The notes: generated by a model from the letters alone, not told the origin. DNA of 13,244 bases from JAGMDK01 sp023128695 (GCA_030628805.1 DAOVQG010000114.1:1-13244); one strand, 5' to 3'. Shown: positions 6,483 through 13,172, numbered from the stretch's first letter. Numbers and translations are program-made.

Positions 6483-7681
6483 TCGCTACTCAATGCGAGC
6501 GCCGGGTCGAGCCGCGCCGCCCGATAGCCGGGATATAGCGCGCTCAGCACGCCGCCGACCACGCCGATCACCACCGCGAGCAGCAACTGACCGGCCGCGA
6601 GATCGACGGTCAAGAGTGGCGCCAGGAACACGATAAACCACCGGACGCCGAACGCCAAACCGATCCCGACGGCCACGCCGGCCAGCGAGATCAGCAACGC
6701 TTCCACGACGGCCAGACGAATGAGTCCGAAACGCGTCACGCCGAGCGATTTGAGAATCCCGATCTCCCGGGTGCGCTCGATGACCATGGTGTACATCGTC
6801 AGGAGGATGAAGAGAAAGCAGACCGTCAGTGCCACCCCGCTGCTTGCGGTCATGTAGAGGCTGACCGAGGCGAAGCTGTCACGTAACAGCCGCCCGTAAT
6901 CGCTCTTAAGCTCTACCCGGGCGTCCATACCCAGGGCGGCTTGAAAGCGGTCGGCCGCCTGGTCCGCCGCGAGGCCGGGCCGCAGTTTGATAAAGTACAT
7001 GCTGGCGTTGGTTTCGCCGGCCACGACGATTTCACGCAGGGTTTGCAGCGGGGCGAACACGCGTCCGGCCACCCCGGCTTCAACCACGCCGACGATGCGA
7101 AAGACCTGGCCCATGATCTGGATTTCGTCGCCGACCCGGTAACCGCCCACACGCCGCAAACGCTCGTCGATCACCAGCTCGAGCCCGTCCGCGAGGTAGG
7201 CCTGGTAAGCCGGATCAGCCATGTCCGGCGGCGGCTCGGCCCCGGCCCGGACACGGTCCGCAAAGCCGTGGGCGCGCTCGAAGGGGGCCCCGGCCAACAC
7301 CCGGCGAGTTCCTAGAAAAGCCTCCATCCGCTCTGGATCGACCCCGAACAAACGCTGCTGTTGCCCTCCCATCTTGACCTGGCCGAAAAAGACCGGGATC
7401 ACCTCCGCGGCCAGCGGCCCGCGCTCATCGGCCAGATTACGCAGATAACGCTCATGAAGCCCACGAAAAGGGGCCCCATTGGTAAAAATAATATTGTCCT
7501 GGGCCGGCAGAATGACGACCTCGGCGTCCACGCTCTGCATGCGCTGGTTGACCTCGGCGATCGACCCGCTCGCGAGCCCCTTCGAGACCAGCATCAACAT
7601 GATACCGATCCCCACCGCCAACGCGCTCAGCAGCGTCCGCAGTTTATGGTGCATCAGATTAGCCCACGCCAACGCGAGCAT
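6479..7681 (-). CDS. ABC transporter permease, FtsX/MacB family
   Basis: The 400-residue protein has the MacB/LolC topology: one transmembrane helix near the N-terminus (about 16-36), a large extracytoplasmic domain (about 37-278) and three helices (about 279-301, 324-348, 363-385). The FtsX-domain hallmarks ERTREIGILKSLGVTR (302-317) and YPGYRAARLDPALAL (383-397) are well preserved; the first contacts the ATPase in known structures. The N-terminal ANLMHHKLRTLLSALAVGIG is also typical. It forms a pair with the ATPase gene, which begins inside its stop codon. The start is an ATG with AGGA five bases upstream. No periplasmic adaptor (MacA-like) or second permease is encoded next to it, so a homodimeric permease is likely. 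The four-helix protein upstream is separated by 146 bp containing two palindromic repeats. Confidence 0.93.
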   Translation of the reverse strand: MLALAWANLMHHKLRTLLSALAVGIGIMLMLVSKGLASGSIAEVNQRMQSVDAEVVILPAQDNIIFTNGAPFRGLHERYLRNLADERGPLAAEVIPVFFGQVKMGGQQQRLFGVDPERMEAFLGTRRVLAGAPFERAHGFADRVRAGAEPPPDMADPAYQAYLADGLELVIDERLRRVGGYRVGDEIQIMGQVFRIVGVVEAGVAGRVFAPLQTLREIVVAGETNASMYFIKLRPGLAADQAADRFQAALGMDARVELKSDYGRLLRDSFASVSLYMTASSGVALTVCFLFILLTMYTMVIERTREIGILKSLGVTRFGLIRLAVVEALLISLAGVAVGIGLAFGVRWFIVFLAPLLTVDLAAGQLLLAVVIGVVGGVLSALYPGYRAARLDPALALSSE

Positions 7682-7697
7682 TGTTATCCTACCAATG

Positions 7698-7747
7698 TAG
7701 CGGCCGGGCTCCGTACCGGCCGAATCACCGGCTGGAAGCCGGTGCCA
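7698..7747 (+). repeat. 50-bp double-palindrome repeat, tandem copy A
   Basis: This unit starts TAGCGGCCGGGCTCCGTACC and ends in the perfect palindrome CACCGGCT-GGA-AGCCGGTG plus CCA. It is identical over 50 bp to 7758-7807 and 46/50 identical to the inverted unit at 2070-2119. It lies between the four-helix membrane protein gene and the ABC permease gene. Confidence 0.9.
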
Positions 7748-7757
7748 CAGAAGAATC

Positions 7758-7807
7758 TAGCGGCCGGGCTCCGTACCGGCCGAATCACCGGCTGGAAGCC
7801 GGTGCCA
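7758..7807 (+). repeat. 50-bp double-palindrome repeat, tandem copy B
   Basis: Exact second copy of 7698-7747, offset by 60 bp, with the 10-base spacer CAGAAGAATC between them. In the leftward transcript the two units would form a chain of four hairpins upstream of the permease ribosome binding site, similar in layout to BIME clusters of enterobacterial REP sequences. Confidence 0.9.
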
Positions 7808-7827
7808 GAAAATGTCACGAAACCGCA

Positions 7828-8265
7828 CTAGAACCCTCGGCGCCCCTCGCGCCCGAAATCCGGAATCGCCGCCGGTATGTTCCACACATACACCACGATG
7901 GCCCCGCCCAGGGTCGCCAGGCTCAACAAGCCTAGGATCAGCGCTACGGCACTCATGTTCTCATAATGTAACAGCCCGGCCACCACGCTCAGCGTAAACC
8001 AGACGATCAGCAGCCACCCGCCCAGCATGGCCGCCCCCCCACGGATAGACTTGCCCCACGGCACCGGCAGCACCTGGGCAAACGCTCCCTGCGCTCCAAT
8101 CATGAGAACCTGGCATTTCAGACCGAATAATATCGCCACCAAGATAATCAGCAGCCATTGTAACCTCGGCTCCAAAAAAGCAATTTTGGCCCGCAAAATC
8201 TCGTTCATCGCCAGGACCAGCAACGGCCCCAGCCACAACGGCGAGTAATATGCCCAGCGCCCCAT
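7828..8265 (-). CDS. Small four-helix membrane protein, function unknown
   Basis: I do not recognise a family for this 145-residue protein. Hydrophobic stretches at about 8-21, 36-58, 80-100 and 105-128 suggest three to four transmembrane helices. The loop between the second and third contains PVPWGKSIRG and the C-terminus ends in the charged tail REGRRGF. The chosen ATG has AAGGAG at 8277-8272 with a 6-base spacer; a GTG directly upstream would have a spacer of only 3. It is the first gene of the leftward block, right at the divergent region, and could be co-transcribed with the ABC permease 146 bp downstream, though repeats in that gap make read-through uncertain. Its position suggests, but does not show, a link to the transporter. 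Confidence 0.75.
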   Translation of the reverse strand: MGRWAYYSPLWLGPLLVLAMNEILRAKIAFLEPRLQWLLIILVAILFGLKCQVLMIGAQGAFAQVLPVPWGKSIRGGAAMLGGWLLIVWFTLSVVAGLLHYENMSAVALILGLLSLATLGGAIVVYVWNIPAAIPDFGREGRRGF

Positions 8266-8301
8266 CACTAACTCCTTCGTCGGGAGCCTTGTTCCGTAGC
8301 A

Positions 8302-8435
8302 GCGCTAGGCCCGGCATTTATGCCGGGTAAACGAGCTTTACTCCCCCTCCTTTCCCCCGCCGCCTTCGGCGGCGGGGGAAAGGAGGGGATTCTGACTCCG
8401 ACCCTTCAACCCGGCATAAATGCCGGGCCTAGCGC
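8302..8435. repeat. Nested palindromic element in the divergent intergenic region
   Basis: Two perfect 27-bp inverted arms (8302-8328 and 8409-8435) enclose a central hairpin. Each arm is itself palindromic, CCCGGCA-TTTA-TGCCGGG. The central hairpin, 8344-8364 with 8368-8388, is a perfect 21-bp stem with the 3-base loop TTC, made of pyrimidine-rich CCCCTCCTTTCCCCC and GCCGCC on one side. The whole 134-bp element lies between two divergent genes. No coding sequence is present. Confidence 0.9.
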
Positions 8436-8448
8436 ACAACCTCCAAAC

Positions 8449-8475
8449 TGTAGCGTCCGGGCCCTGTACCGGACG
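8449..8475. repeat. Related half-unit of the dispersed palindrome
   Basis: TGTAGCGTCCGG and CCGGACG around CCCTGTA resemble the first half (TAGCGGCCGGGCTCCGTACC) of the 50-bp units at 7698 and 7758. It looks like a diverged or partial copy. Confidence 0.5.
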
Positions 8476-8494
8476 TCGCGTGAAAGCCTCTGAA

Positions 8495-8503
8495 TGGTAT
8501 CAT
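8495..8503 (+). promoter_or_regulatory. Possible extended -10 promoter of asd
   Basis: TGGTATCAT fits an extended -10 element (TG, one base, TATCAT). No recognisable -35 is seen upstream. Transcription would then start near 8510, exactly where the candidate leader structure begins, leaving a leader of about 53 bases. The match is short and could be chance. Confidence 0.35.
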
Positions 8504-8509
8504 GTTCGC

Positions 8510-8543
8510 CAGTGGCTCCTGCGTCCACCACTGAAAAGGACGC
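8510..8543 (+). promoter_or_regulatory. Candidate H-type pseudoknot in the asd leader
   Basis: CAGTGG (8510-8515) pairs with CCACTG (8528-8533), and GCGTCC (8521-8526) pairs with GGACGC (8538-8543). The two 6-bp stems interlock as an H-type pseudoknot with loops CTCCT (5), A (1) and AAAA (4). The Shine-Dalgarno begins 8 bases after the structure. The A-rich third loop is common in real pseudoknots. I do not recognise a known riboswitch class. Confidence 0.4.
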
Positions 8544-8550
8544 CTATTTT

Positions 8551-8555
8551 GAGGA
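8551..8555 (+). promoter_or_regulatory. Ribosome binding site deciding the asd start
   Basis: GAGGA lies 7 bases before the ATG at 8563. The resulting protein begins MKRVALVGATG, as expected for the family, which settles the start against an in-frame ATG at 8494. Confidence 0.75.
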
Positions 8556-8562
8556 ACACGGC

Positions 8563-9564
8563 ATGAAACGAGTGGCCCTCGTGGGCGCGACCGGGGCTGT
8601 CGGGCAGGAGTTCTGCCGGGTCCTGAAGCAGCGCGGCTTCCCCGCCGACTCCTTTCGGCTGCTCGCCTCGCAGCGCTCGGCCGGCCGGACCGTCGCCGGC
8701 GTGAACGGCCCGGCCCAGGTCGAGCAGCTCACGCCACAGGCCTTCGAGGGGATCGACCTGGCTTTTTTCTCCGCCGGCGATACGGTCAGCCGACAATTTG
8801 TCCCCCACGCCATCCACTCAGGTGCTCTGGTTATCGACAATTCGTCGGCGTTTCGCATGGAGCCCGACGTGCCGCTCATCATCCCCGAAATCAACCCGGA
8901 AGCCGCCCACCGACATCACGGCGTGATCGCCAACCCCAACTGCTCTACCATCATCCTGGCGGTCGTGCTGTGGCCGCTACATCGTATCAACCCGGTCCGG
9001 CGGGTCGTAGTCAGCACCTATCAAGCCGTCAGCGGGGCCGGCGCCCGTGCGCTGGCGGAGTTGGAGTCTCAAACCCAGGCGGTCCTGTCTGGAGAACTTC
9101 CGAAGCCCGAGGTTTTCCCTGTCCCCTGCGCGTTCAACGTCTTCAGCCATGACAGCCCCATCGGCGACGACGGCTACAACGTCGAGGAAACCAAGCTGAT
9201 CCACGAGACGCGCAAAATCTTCGGCGATGAGTCTCTTCAAATCGCGCCCAGTTGCCTGCGCGTCCCGGTGCAGCGAGCCCATACCGAATCACTGAGCATC
9301 GAATTCTCGGCCCCGCTCAGCGTAACGAATGCTCGTAAAGAACTCGGGGCCGCGCCGGGCCTGCGCGTCGTGGACGATCCGGCGAACAATCGCTTTCCGA
9401 CGACGTTGGAAGCCACCGGCGACGACGACGTTCTGGTTGGCCGCCTCCGCCAGGATCCGAGCATCCCCGATCGTCGCGGCTTGCAATTAATCTGTAGCGG
9501 GGATCAACTTCGCAAGGGCGCGGCCCTCAACGCGGTGCAGATTGCGGAATTGTTCCTGACCTGA
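8563..9564 (+). CDS. asd: Aspartate-semialdehyde dehydrogenase
   Basis: The enzyme reduces aspartyl phosphate to aspartate semialdehyde with NADPH in the cytoplasm, the branch step to lysine and diaminopimelate, threonine and methionine. The 333-residue length is normal. The N-terminal Rossmann fold carries GATGAVG at 8-14. The catalytic cysteine is C127 in NPNCST, the usual glutamine is Q154 in STYQAVSGAG, and the substrate-binding Arg and general-base His are R233 and H240 in CLRVPVQRAH. IDNSSAFRM and the GDDGYNVEE stretch are also typical. The starting methionine is chosen by the Shine-Dalgarno and the family N-terminus. The gene heads the rightward block, facing the membrane-protein gene across a 297-bp divergent gap full of palindromes, and its leader holds a candidate pseudoknot. 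A 439-bp gap with repeats separates it from truD. Confidence 0.96.
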   Translation: MKRVALVGATGAVGQEFCRVLKQRGFPADSFRLLASQRSAGRTVAGVNGPAQVEQLTPQAFEGIDLAFFSAGDTVSRQFVPHAIHSGALVIDNSSAFRMEPDVPLIIPEINPEAAHRHHGVIANPNCSTIILAVVLWPLHRINPVRRVVVSTYQAVSGAGARALAELESQTQAVLSGELPKPEVFPVPCAFNVFSHDSPIGDDGYNVEETKLIHETRKIFGDESLQIAPSCLRVPVQRAHTESLSIEFSAPLSVTNARKELGAAPGLRVVDDPANNRFPTTLEATGDDDVLVGRLRQDPSIPDRRGLQLICSGDQLRKGAALNAVQIAELFLT

Positions 9565-9604
9565 CCGGCACGGATTTTTGCGGTGGAGTGTTAGCGTCGC
9601 GGCC

Positions 9605-9645
9605 GAGGAATCTTGCCGCGAGCGGGCAATGAGGCTAGATTCCTC
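9605..9645 (+). terminator. Hairpin downstream of asd, possible terminator
   Basis: GAGGAATCT (9605-9613) pairs perfectly with AGATTCCTC (9637-9645); a short inner stem TGCC/GGCA (9614-9617 and 9625-9628) extends it. It begins 40 bases after the asd stop. No T-run follows, so it is not a canonical intrinsic terminator; it may end transcription weakly, protect the mRNA, or be another dispersed palindrome. Confidence 0.35.
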
Positions 9646-9684
9646 CTTCGTTCACCAGCGGCGGACTCGTCGGGTGAGTTAGCC

Positions 9685-9882
9685 TGGGAGGGCGAGGCTC
9701 CTGCCGAGCCGTGAGCGCGGGAGGGCGAGGCTCCTGCCGAGCCGTGAGCGTGGGAGGGCAAGGCTCCTGCCGAGCCAGGGGCGTGGGAGGGCGAGGCTCC
9801 TGCCGAGCCAGGGGCGTGGGAGGGCAAGGCTCCTGCCGAGCCAGGGGCGTGGGAGGGCGAGGCTCCTGCCGAGCCGTGAGCG
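9685..9882 (+). repeat. Six direct 33-bp repeats
   Basis: Six contiguous units start at 9685, 9718, 9751, 9784, 9817 and 9850. The unit core is GGGAGGGCGAGGCTCCTGCC followed by GAGCC. Units differ at a few positions: GCGAGG or GCAAGG, and GTGAGCG or AGGGGCG at the end. Each has the small hairpin GGCTC-CTGCC-GAGCC. A 33-bp period equals 11 codons, so several frames stay open on both strands and produce spurious open frames. Translated in one frame the core reads WEGEAPAEP, a peptide string I associate with planctomycete intergenic repeats. No spacers are present, so this is not a CRISPR array. Confidence 0.9.
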
Positions 9883-9948
9883 CCGCGGCTCAGCGGGAGC
9901 TTCGCCCTCCCATATCCGCGGCTCAGCGGGAGCTTCGCCCTCCCAGGC
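9883..9948 (-). repeat. Two inverted 33-bp repeats of the same family
   Basis: Units at 9883-9915 and 9916-9948 begin CCGCGGCTCAGCGGGAGC and are inverted, diverged copies of the six units before them. Read on the minus strand they also give WEGEAPAEP, with GAA, CCC and GCT codons where the direct units have GAG, CCT and GCC. The block ends 55 bases before truD. Confidence 0.85.
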
Positions 9949-10003
9949 CAACCCGCACGTTTGTCGTTGGCAGAGCAGTAACTATCCAGGAGCAGAATCA
10001 GAG

Positions 10004-11266
10004 ATGCTCGAATTATCGCGTCAATTGAGTGATTTCAAGCCCGCCGCCGGGCTGCTGAAGGTCGAGTACGAGGATTTCGTCGTCGAGGAGCAGCCGCTCT
10101 ATCCTGCCGACGGAGTCGGAACGCATACCTACTTCCTGCTCGAAAAAGCGGGTCTTAGCACGCAACAGGCTATCCACGACCTCGCGCGCGCGTTGAACGT
10201 CCGCCGTCACGAGATCGGCGTCGCCGGGCTGAAAGACGCCCGTGCCGTCACGCGACAGTGGATGTCAATCGAACACGTCGAGCCGGAAAAGATCGCCGCG
10301 GTGGACCTGCCGCGCATGCGTGTGCTGGAAACGACCCGCCACACGAACAAGCTGCGCATCGGGCACCTCAAGGGCAATCACTTCGTGATCAAAATCCGCC
10401 AAAGCGAGCCGGATCGTTTGGCTGAGTTGCAGGACGCGCTGGCCGTACTCTCCCGCCGAGGCGTGCCCAATTATTTTGGCGCACAGCGCTTCGGCTACCG
10501 CGGCGACACCTGGGCCGTCGGCCAGGCTATCGTGCGCGGGGACATCGACGAGGCCATGGACCATATCCTCGGCCGCCCCAGCGACAAGGACTATGGCGAG
10601 ATTCGGCGGGCGCGGGAACTCTACGAGCGCGGCAAGTACACCGAAGCCGCCCGCGCCTGGCCGCGGATGTTCCGCACCGAACACCGGGCCCTGAAAGCTC
10701 TTGGTCAAAGCGGCGGGAAACACCGCCGGGGCTTTGCCACGATCGACAAGACGACGCGCATTTTCTATGTATCCGCCTACCAATCGTACCTTTTCAACCA
10801 AGTTGTGTCGGCCCGTCTCGCAACCGGCCTGGGTAATTTGTTGAACGGAGACTTGGCCTGGCTGCACGCTTCTGGCGCAGTTTTCCATGTTGAGGACGCC
10901 GCGCTTGAGCAACCCCGGGCCGATAACTTCGACATCAGCCCCAGCGGCCCGCTGTTCGGCTACCGGATGACGCAACCCACTGAGGAACCCGGCCGGCAAG
11001 AAGCGGAGTTGCTGACCGGTGAGGGTCTGACCACTGACACCTTTCGCTCGGGAACGCTGCGCGTCAAAGGCAGCAGGCGCCCCCTCCGGTTTTCCCTCGG
11101 CGACGCGCAACTCGCGCTTGGCGCCGACCGGCGAGGAGAATATCTTGAACTACAGTTTGCGTTACCGCGCGGCTGTTACGCCACTACTTTGCTCCACGAA
11201 CTGTTTCACCTCGAACCGGCAACCGGAGCAGACGACGACCAGGAAACGGAGGCCCGCATCTCCTAA
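10004..11266 (+). CDS. truD: tRNA pseudouridine(13) synthase
   Basis: TruD converts uridine 13 of certain tRNAs to pseudouridine. The 420-residue protein shows the family's defining block GVAGLKDARAVTRQW, with the catalytic aspartate at D78. Also present are EDFVVEE (23-29), HLKGNHFVIKIR (121-132), GVPNYFGAQRFG (153-164), SAYQSYLFN (258-266), GPLFGYRM (315-322) and LPRGCYATTLLHEL (387-400), all in the expected order, with the TRUD insertion domain between the NYFG and SGPLFG blocks. The length is slightly above that of the Escherichia coli enzyme. The ATG has AGGAG 11 bases upstream, rather distant, but no better in-frame start exists and the N-terminus fits. It follows a repeat array and precedes dnaA by 43 bp, so co-transcription with dnaA is likely. 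TruD has a patchy distribution among bacteria. Confidence 0.95.
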   Translation: MLELSRQLSDFKPAAGLLKVEYEDFVVEEQPLYPADGVGTHTYFLLEKAGLSTQQAIHDLARALNVRRHEIGVAGLKDARAVTRQWMSIEHVEPEKIAAVDLPRMRVLETTRHTNKLRIGHLKGNHFVIKIRQSEPDRLAELQDALAVLSRRGVPNYFGAQRFGYRGDTWAVGQAIVRGDIDEAMDHILGRPSDKDYGEIRRARELYERGKYTEAARAWPRMFRTEHRALKALGQSGGKHRRGFATIDKTTRIFYVSAYQSYLFNQVVSARLATGLGNLLNGDLAWLHASGAVFHVEDAALEQPRADNFDISPSGPLFGYRMTQPTEEPGRQEAELLTGEGLTTDTFRSGTLRVKGSRRPLRFSLGDAQLALGADRRGEYLELQFALPRGCYATTLLHELFHLEPATGADDDQETEARIS

Positions 11267-11309
11267 CCGGCAGCCGGTCCGTAGCGGCGCGCGAATGGGC
11301 GAGTATTAG

Positions 11310-12629
11310 ATGCCAACAGAGACAACCCTGGACTGGGACCGCCTCGTGGAAACGGTACAGGCGGATGAACCGGACCTGTACCGCTCATGGTTCACATCTC
11401 TGCGCCCCAGCCAACCCCAGGGCGGCCAACTCACCGTCCAGGTTAATGATCCCGCCCAGGCCTATTATCTGCGCGAGCAGTGCCGCAAGGCTTTCGTACA
11501 GGCGGCGATGAAGGTAAGCGGGCACCTGCTCACCGTGGAGTTCAGCAGCCCCCAGGAACTCCACCCGCAACCACTCGCCGTAAACCAGCCGCCCGCCCTG
11601 ACAGAGATGCCGCTCAGCGCTGACTACACCTTCGACCAGTTTGTCGTGGGGGCGTCCAACCGGCTGGCCCACGCTGCTTGCGGCGCCGTCTGCAACCAGC
11701 TAGGCACGCTTTACAACCCCCTGTTCATCCATGGGGCGTCGGGCCTCGGCAAGACCCACTTACTTCAGGCGACCTGCGCGGAGGTTCTGCGTTTAACTCC
11801 CGATCTGCGAGTGCTTTATGTTACTTGCGAGACCTTCGTAAACGACTTCGTGCGCGCGATTGCTTCCGGTCAATGGCAACCATTCCGTGACTGCACCCGT
11901 CGAGCCGATCTCCTCGCTATCGATGACGTGCAATTCCTTGCCAATCGTGAATCGAGCCAGGAAGAACTTTTTCACACGTTTAACGTCCTCTACCAGAGCC
12001 GCAAGCAAATCATCCTCACCGCGGACACCGCTCCAAACGATATCCCCACCTTGGAAGACCGGCTGGTCAGCCGCTTCAACTGGGGCTTGGTCGTGCAGAT
12101 CGACGCCCCGACTCGTGAGACACGTCAAGCCATCCTGCACAAGAAGGCCCACCTGCGCGGAGTTGAGATACCCAGCGAAGTGACCGATTACATCGCGGAG
12201 CACGTTGAGGATAATGTCCGCCTGCTCGAAGGCACCCTCACCAGGCTGATTACCGAGTCCCAACTGGGCGGCAAGCCGCTGAACGTGCAGACCGCCCGTG
12301 AGATTCTCAGCACCTACGGCAACCACAACCAGCGACCGCTACAAATCAGCGAAATTCTGGAGGCCGTCTCCAAGCACTTCGGCATCCGCCTCCAGGAATT
12401 GCTGGGCCGCAAGCGCAACCGCTCGATCAGCCATCCCCGCCAAGTCGCGATGTATCTCGCCCGTAAGCTGACTCCACTGAGCCTCGAGGAAATCGGCATG
12501 CACTTCGGCGGGCGAGATCATTCCACTGTTCTGCACGCTGAACGTTCCGTCGAAAGCGAGCGTGCCGCCGACCATCAACTCTCACAGGCCCTGACTCAGC
12601 TCAGCCAGCGTCTCTTGACACGGGGATGA
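11310..12629 (+). CDS. dnaA: Chromosomal replication initiator protein DnaA
   Basis: DnaA binds DnaA boxes at the origin, opens the DNA and helps load the replicative helicase. The 439-residue protein has all four domains: domain I at about 1-80, a short linker, the AAA+ ATPase from about 105 to 335, and the DNA-binding domain from about 345. Walker A GASGLGKTH is at 142-150, Walker B LLAIDDVQF at 201-209, and the box VII arginines are R251 and R255 in EDRLVSRF. Sensor II contains R304 in NVRLLEGTL. The helix-turn-helix signature GRDHSTVLHA is at 401-410. Two small departures from the textbook motifs are LTADT for LTSDR (236-240) and RLLEG for RELEG. An in-frame TAG directly precedes the ATG, so no upstream extension is possible; the Shine-Dalgarno is weak, which fits coupling to truD 43 bp upstream. 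A large non-coding region follows. Confidence 0.97.
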   Translation: MPTETTLDWDRLVETVQADEPDLYRSWFTSLRPSQPQGGQLTVQVNDPAQAYYLREQCRKAFVQAAMKVSGHLLTVEFSSPQELHPQPLAVNQPPALTEMPLSADYTFDQFVVGASNRLAHAACGAVCNQLGTLYNPLFIHGASGLGKTHLLQATCAEVLRLTPDLRVLYVTCETFVNDFVRAIASGQWQPFRDCTRRADLLAIDDVQFLANRESSQEELFHTFNVLYQSRKQIILTADTAPNDIPTLEDRLVSRFNWGLVVQIDAPTRETRQAILHKKAHLRGVEIPSEVTDYIAEHVEDNVRLLEGTLTRLITESQLGGKPLNVQTAREILSTYGNHNQRPLQISEILEAVSKHFGIRLQELLGRKRNRSISHPRQVAMYLARKLTPLSLEEIGMHFGGRDHSTVLHAERSVESERAADHQLSQALTQLSQRLLTRG

Positions 12630-12673
12630 CAGCGTCTGTTCACAGGGCGTCAAAATCAGGGTAGAACGGGGTC

Positions 12674-12696
12674 AAAAAAGGGGACCTTCCTTTTTT
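12674..12696 (+). terminator. Palindrome with T-run after dnaA, possible terminator
   Basis: AAAAAAGG (12674-12681) pairs with CCTTTTTT (12689-12696) around the loop GGACCTT, 45 bases after the dnaA stop. The run of six T lies in the stem itself, so it could work as an intrinsic terminator in either direction. The surrounding motif GGTCAAAAAAGGGGACC also recalls dispersed palindromes seen elsewhere near REP-associated transposase genes, as far as I remember. Confidence 0.45.
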
Positions 12697-12942
12697 CGGC
12701 CCGCAACAGCTTTGCTTCTCACAGGACCTCAACGGCCCAAAACAGATAGACACCCTTTCCTGCACACTCGCAACCCCAGGTTCACCAAGAGCTTGCAAGC
12801 ACGGCAGCACGCCTATGAACATTCTGACAGCACTGACTAATATTACTACTAAGTAATTTATCTATTCATTGAAGTAGTAGTAACCCGCTGTCATTGATGG
12901 GACTCGTACTGCGTCATGCTCTAGTTTTCGGGGAGCACAACG

Positions 12943-13035
12943 CGTGTGCGACTGCTCTTGAGCAGTCCCAGGGCCATTCTCGGCCTACGAAGACACTGCT
13001 CGAGAGCAGTGGCACACACAGCGCGGCTCGTAGGC
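12943..13035. repeat. Composite inverted repeat after dnaA
   Basis: Two related hairpins face each other: GACTGCTC-TT-GAGCAGTC (12950-12967) and CACTGCTC-GA-GAGCAGTG (12994-13011). With flanks, 12943-12967 and 12994-13018 are inverted copies with 4 differences in 25. A further pair, GGCCTACGA (12982-12990) and TCGTAGGCC (13027-13035 or so), overlaps them. Open frames across this region on both strands are by-products of the repeats. Confidence 0.7.
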
Positions 13036-13172
13036 CAAAGTGTGATGATGCCCGTGTCTCTTCGGCCTGTTTCTTTGAGTGCTGGCAGAAGTTCTCTATG
13101 CCTAGTAGTCGTCCCTGCGGATTCTCGTAAGTTCTTTTCTGAGCGGGTTGAACGGCGATTGGGGCGTGCGGA

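Noticed and set aside
8494..8562. N-terminal extension of asd by 23 codons
   Set aside because: The family starts at MKRVALVGATG, a Shine-Dalgarno stands 7 bases before that ATG, and the extension has no ribosome site.
9685..9948. CRISPR array
   Set aside because: Units are contiguous with no unique spacers, change orientation, and no cas genes are near.
9591..10028. Open frames of 78 to 105 codons across the 33-bp array, on both strands
   Set aside because: The period is a multiple of 3, so frames stay open automatically. The products are pure repeats and lack ribosome binding sites.
10265..11110. 281-codon minus-strand open frame
   Set aside because: Antisense to truD, whose catalytic and structural motifs run through the same stretch.
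12636..12644. CTGTTCACA as a DnaA box
   Set aside because: Two mismatches at informative positions against TTATNCACA and no cluster of similar sites; kept only as a near match in the origin candidate.
12640..12822. 60-codon minus-strand open frame after dnaA
   Set aside because: Short, overlaps the A6/T6 palindrome, and has no supporting motif.
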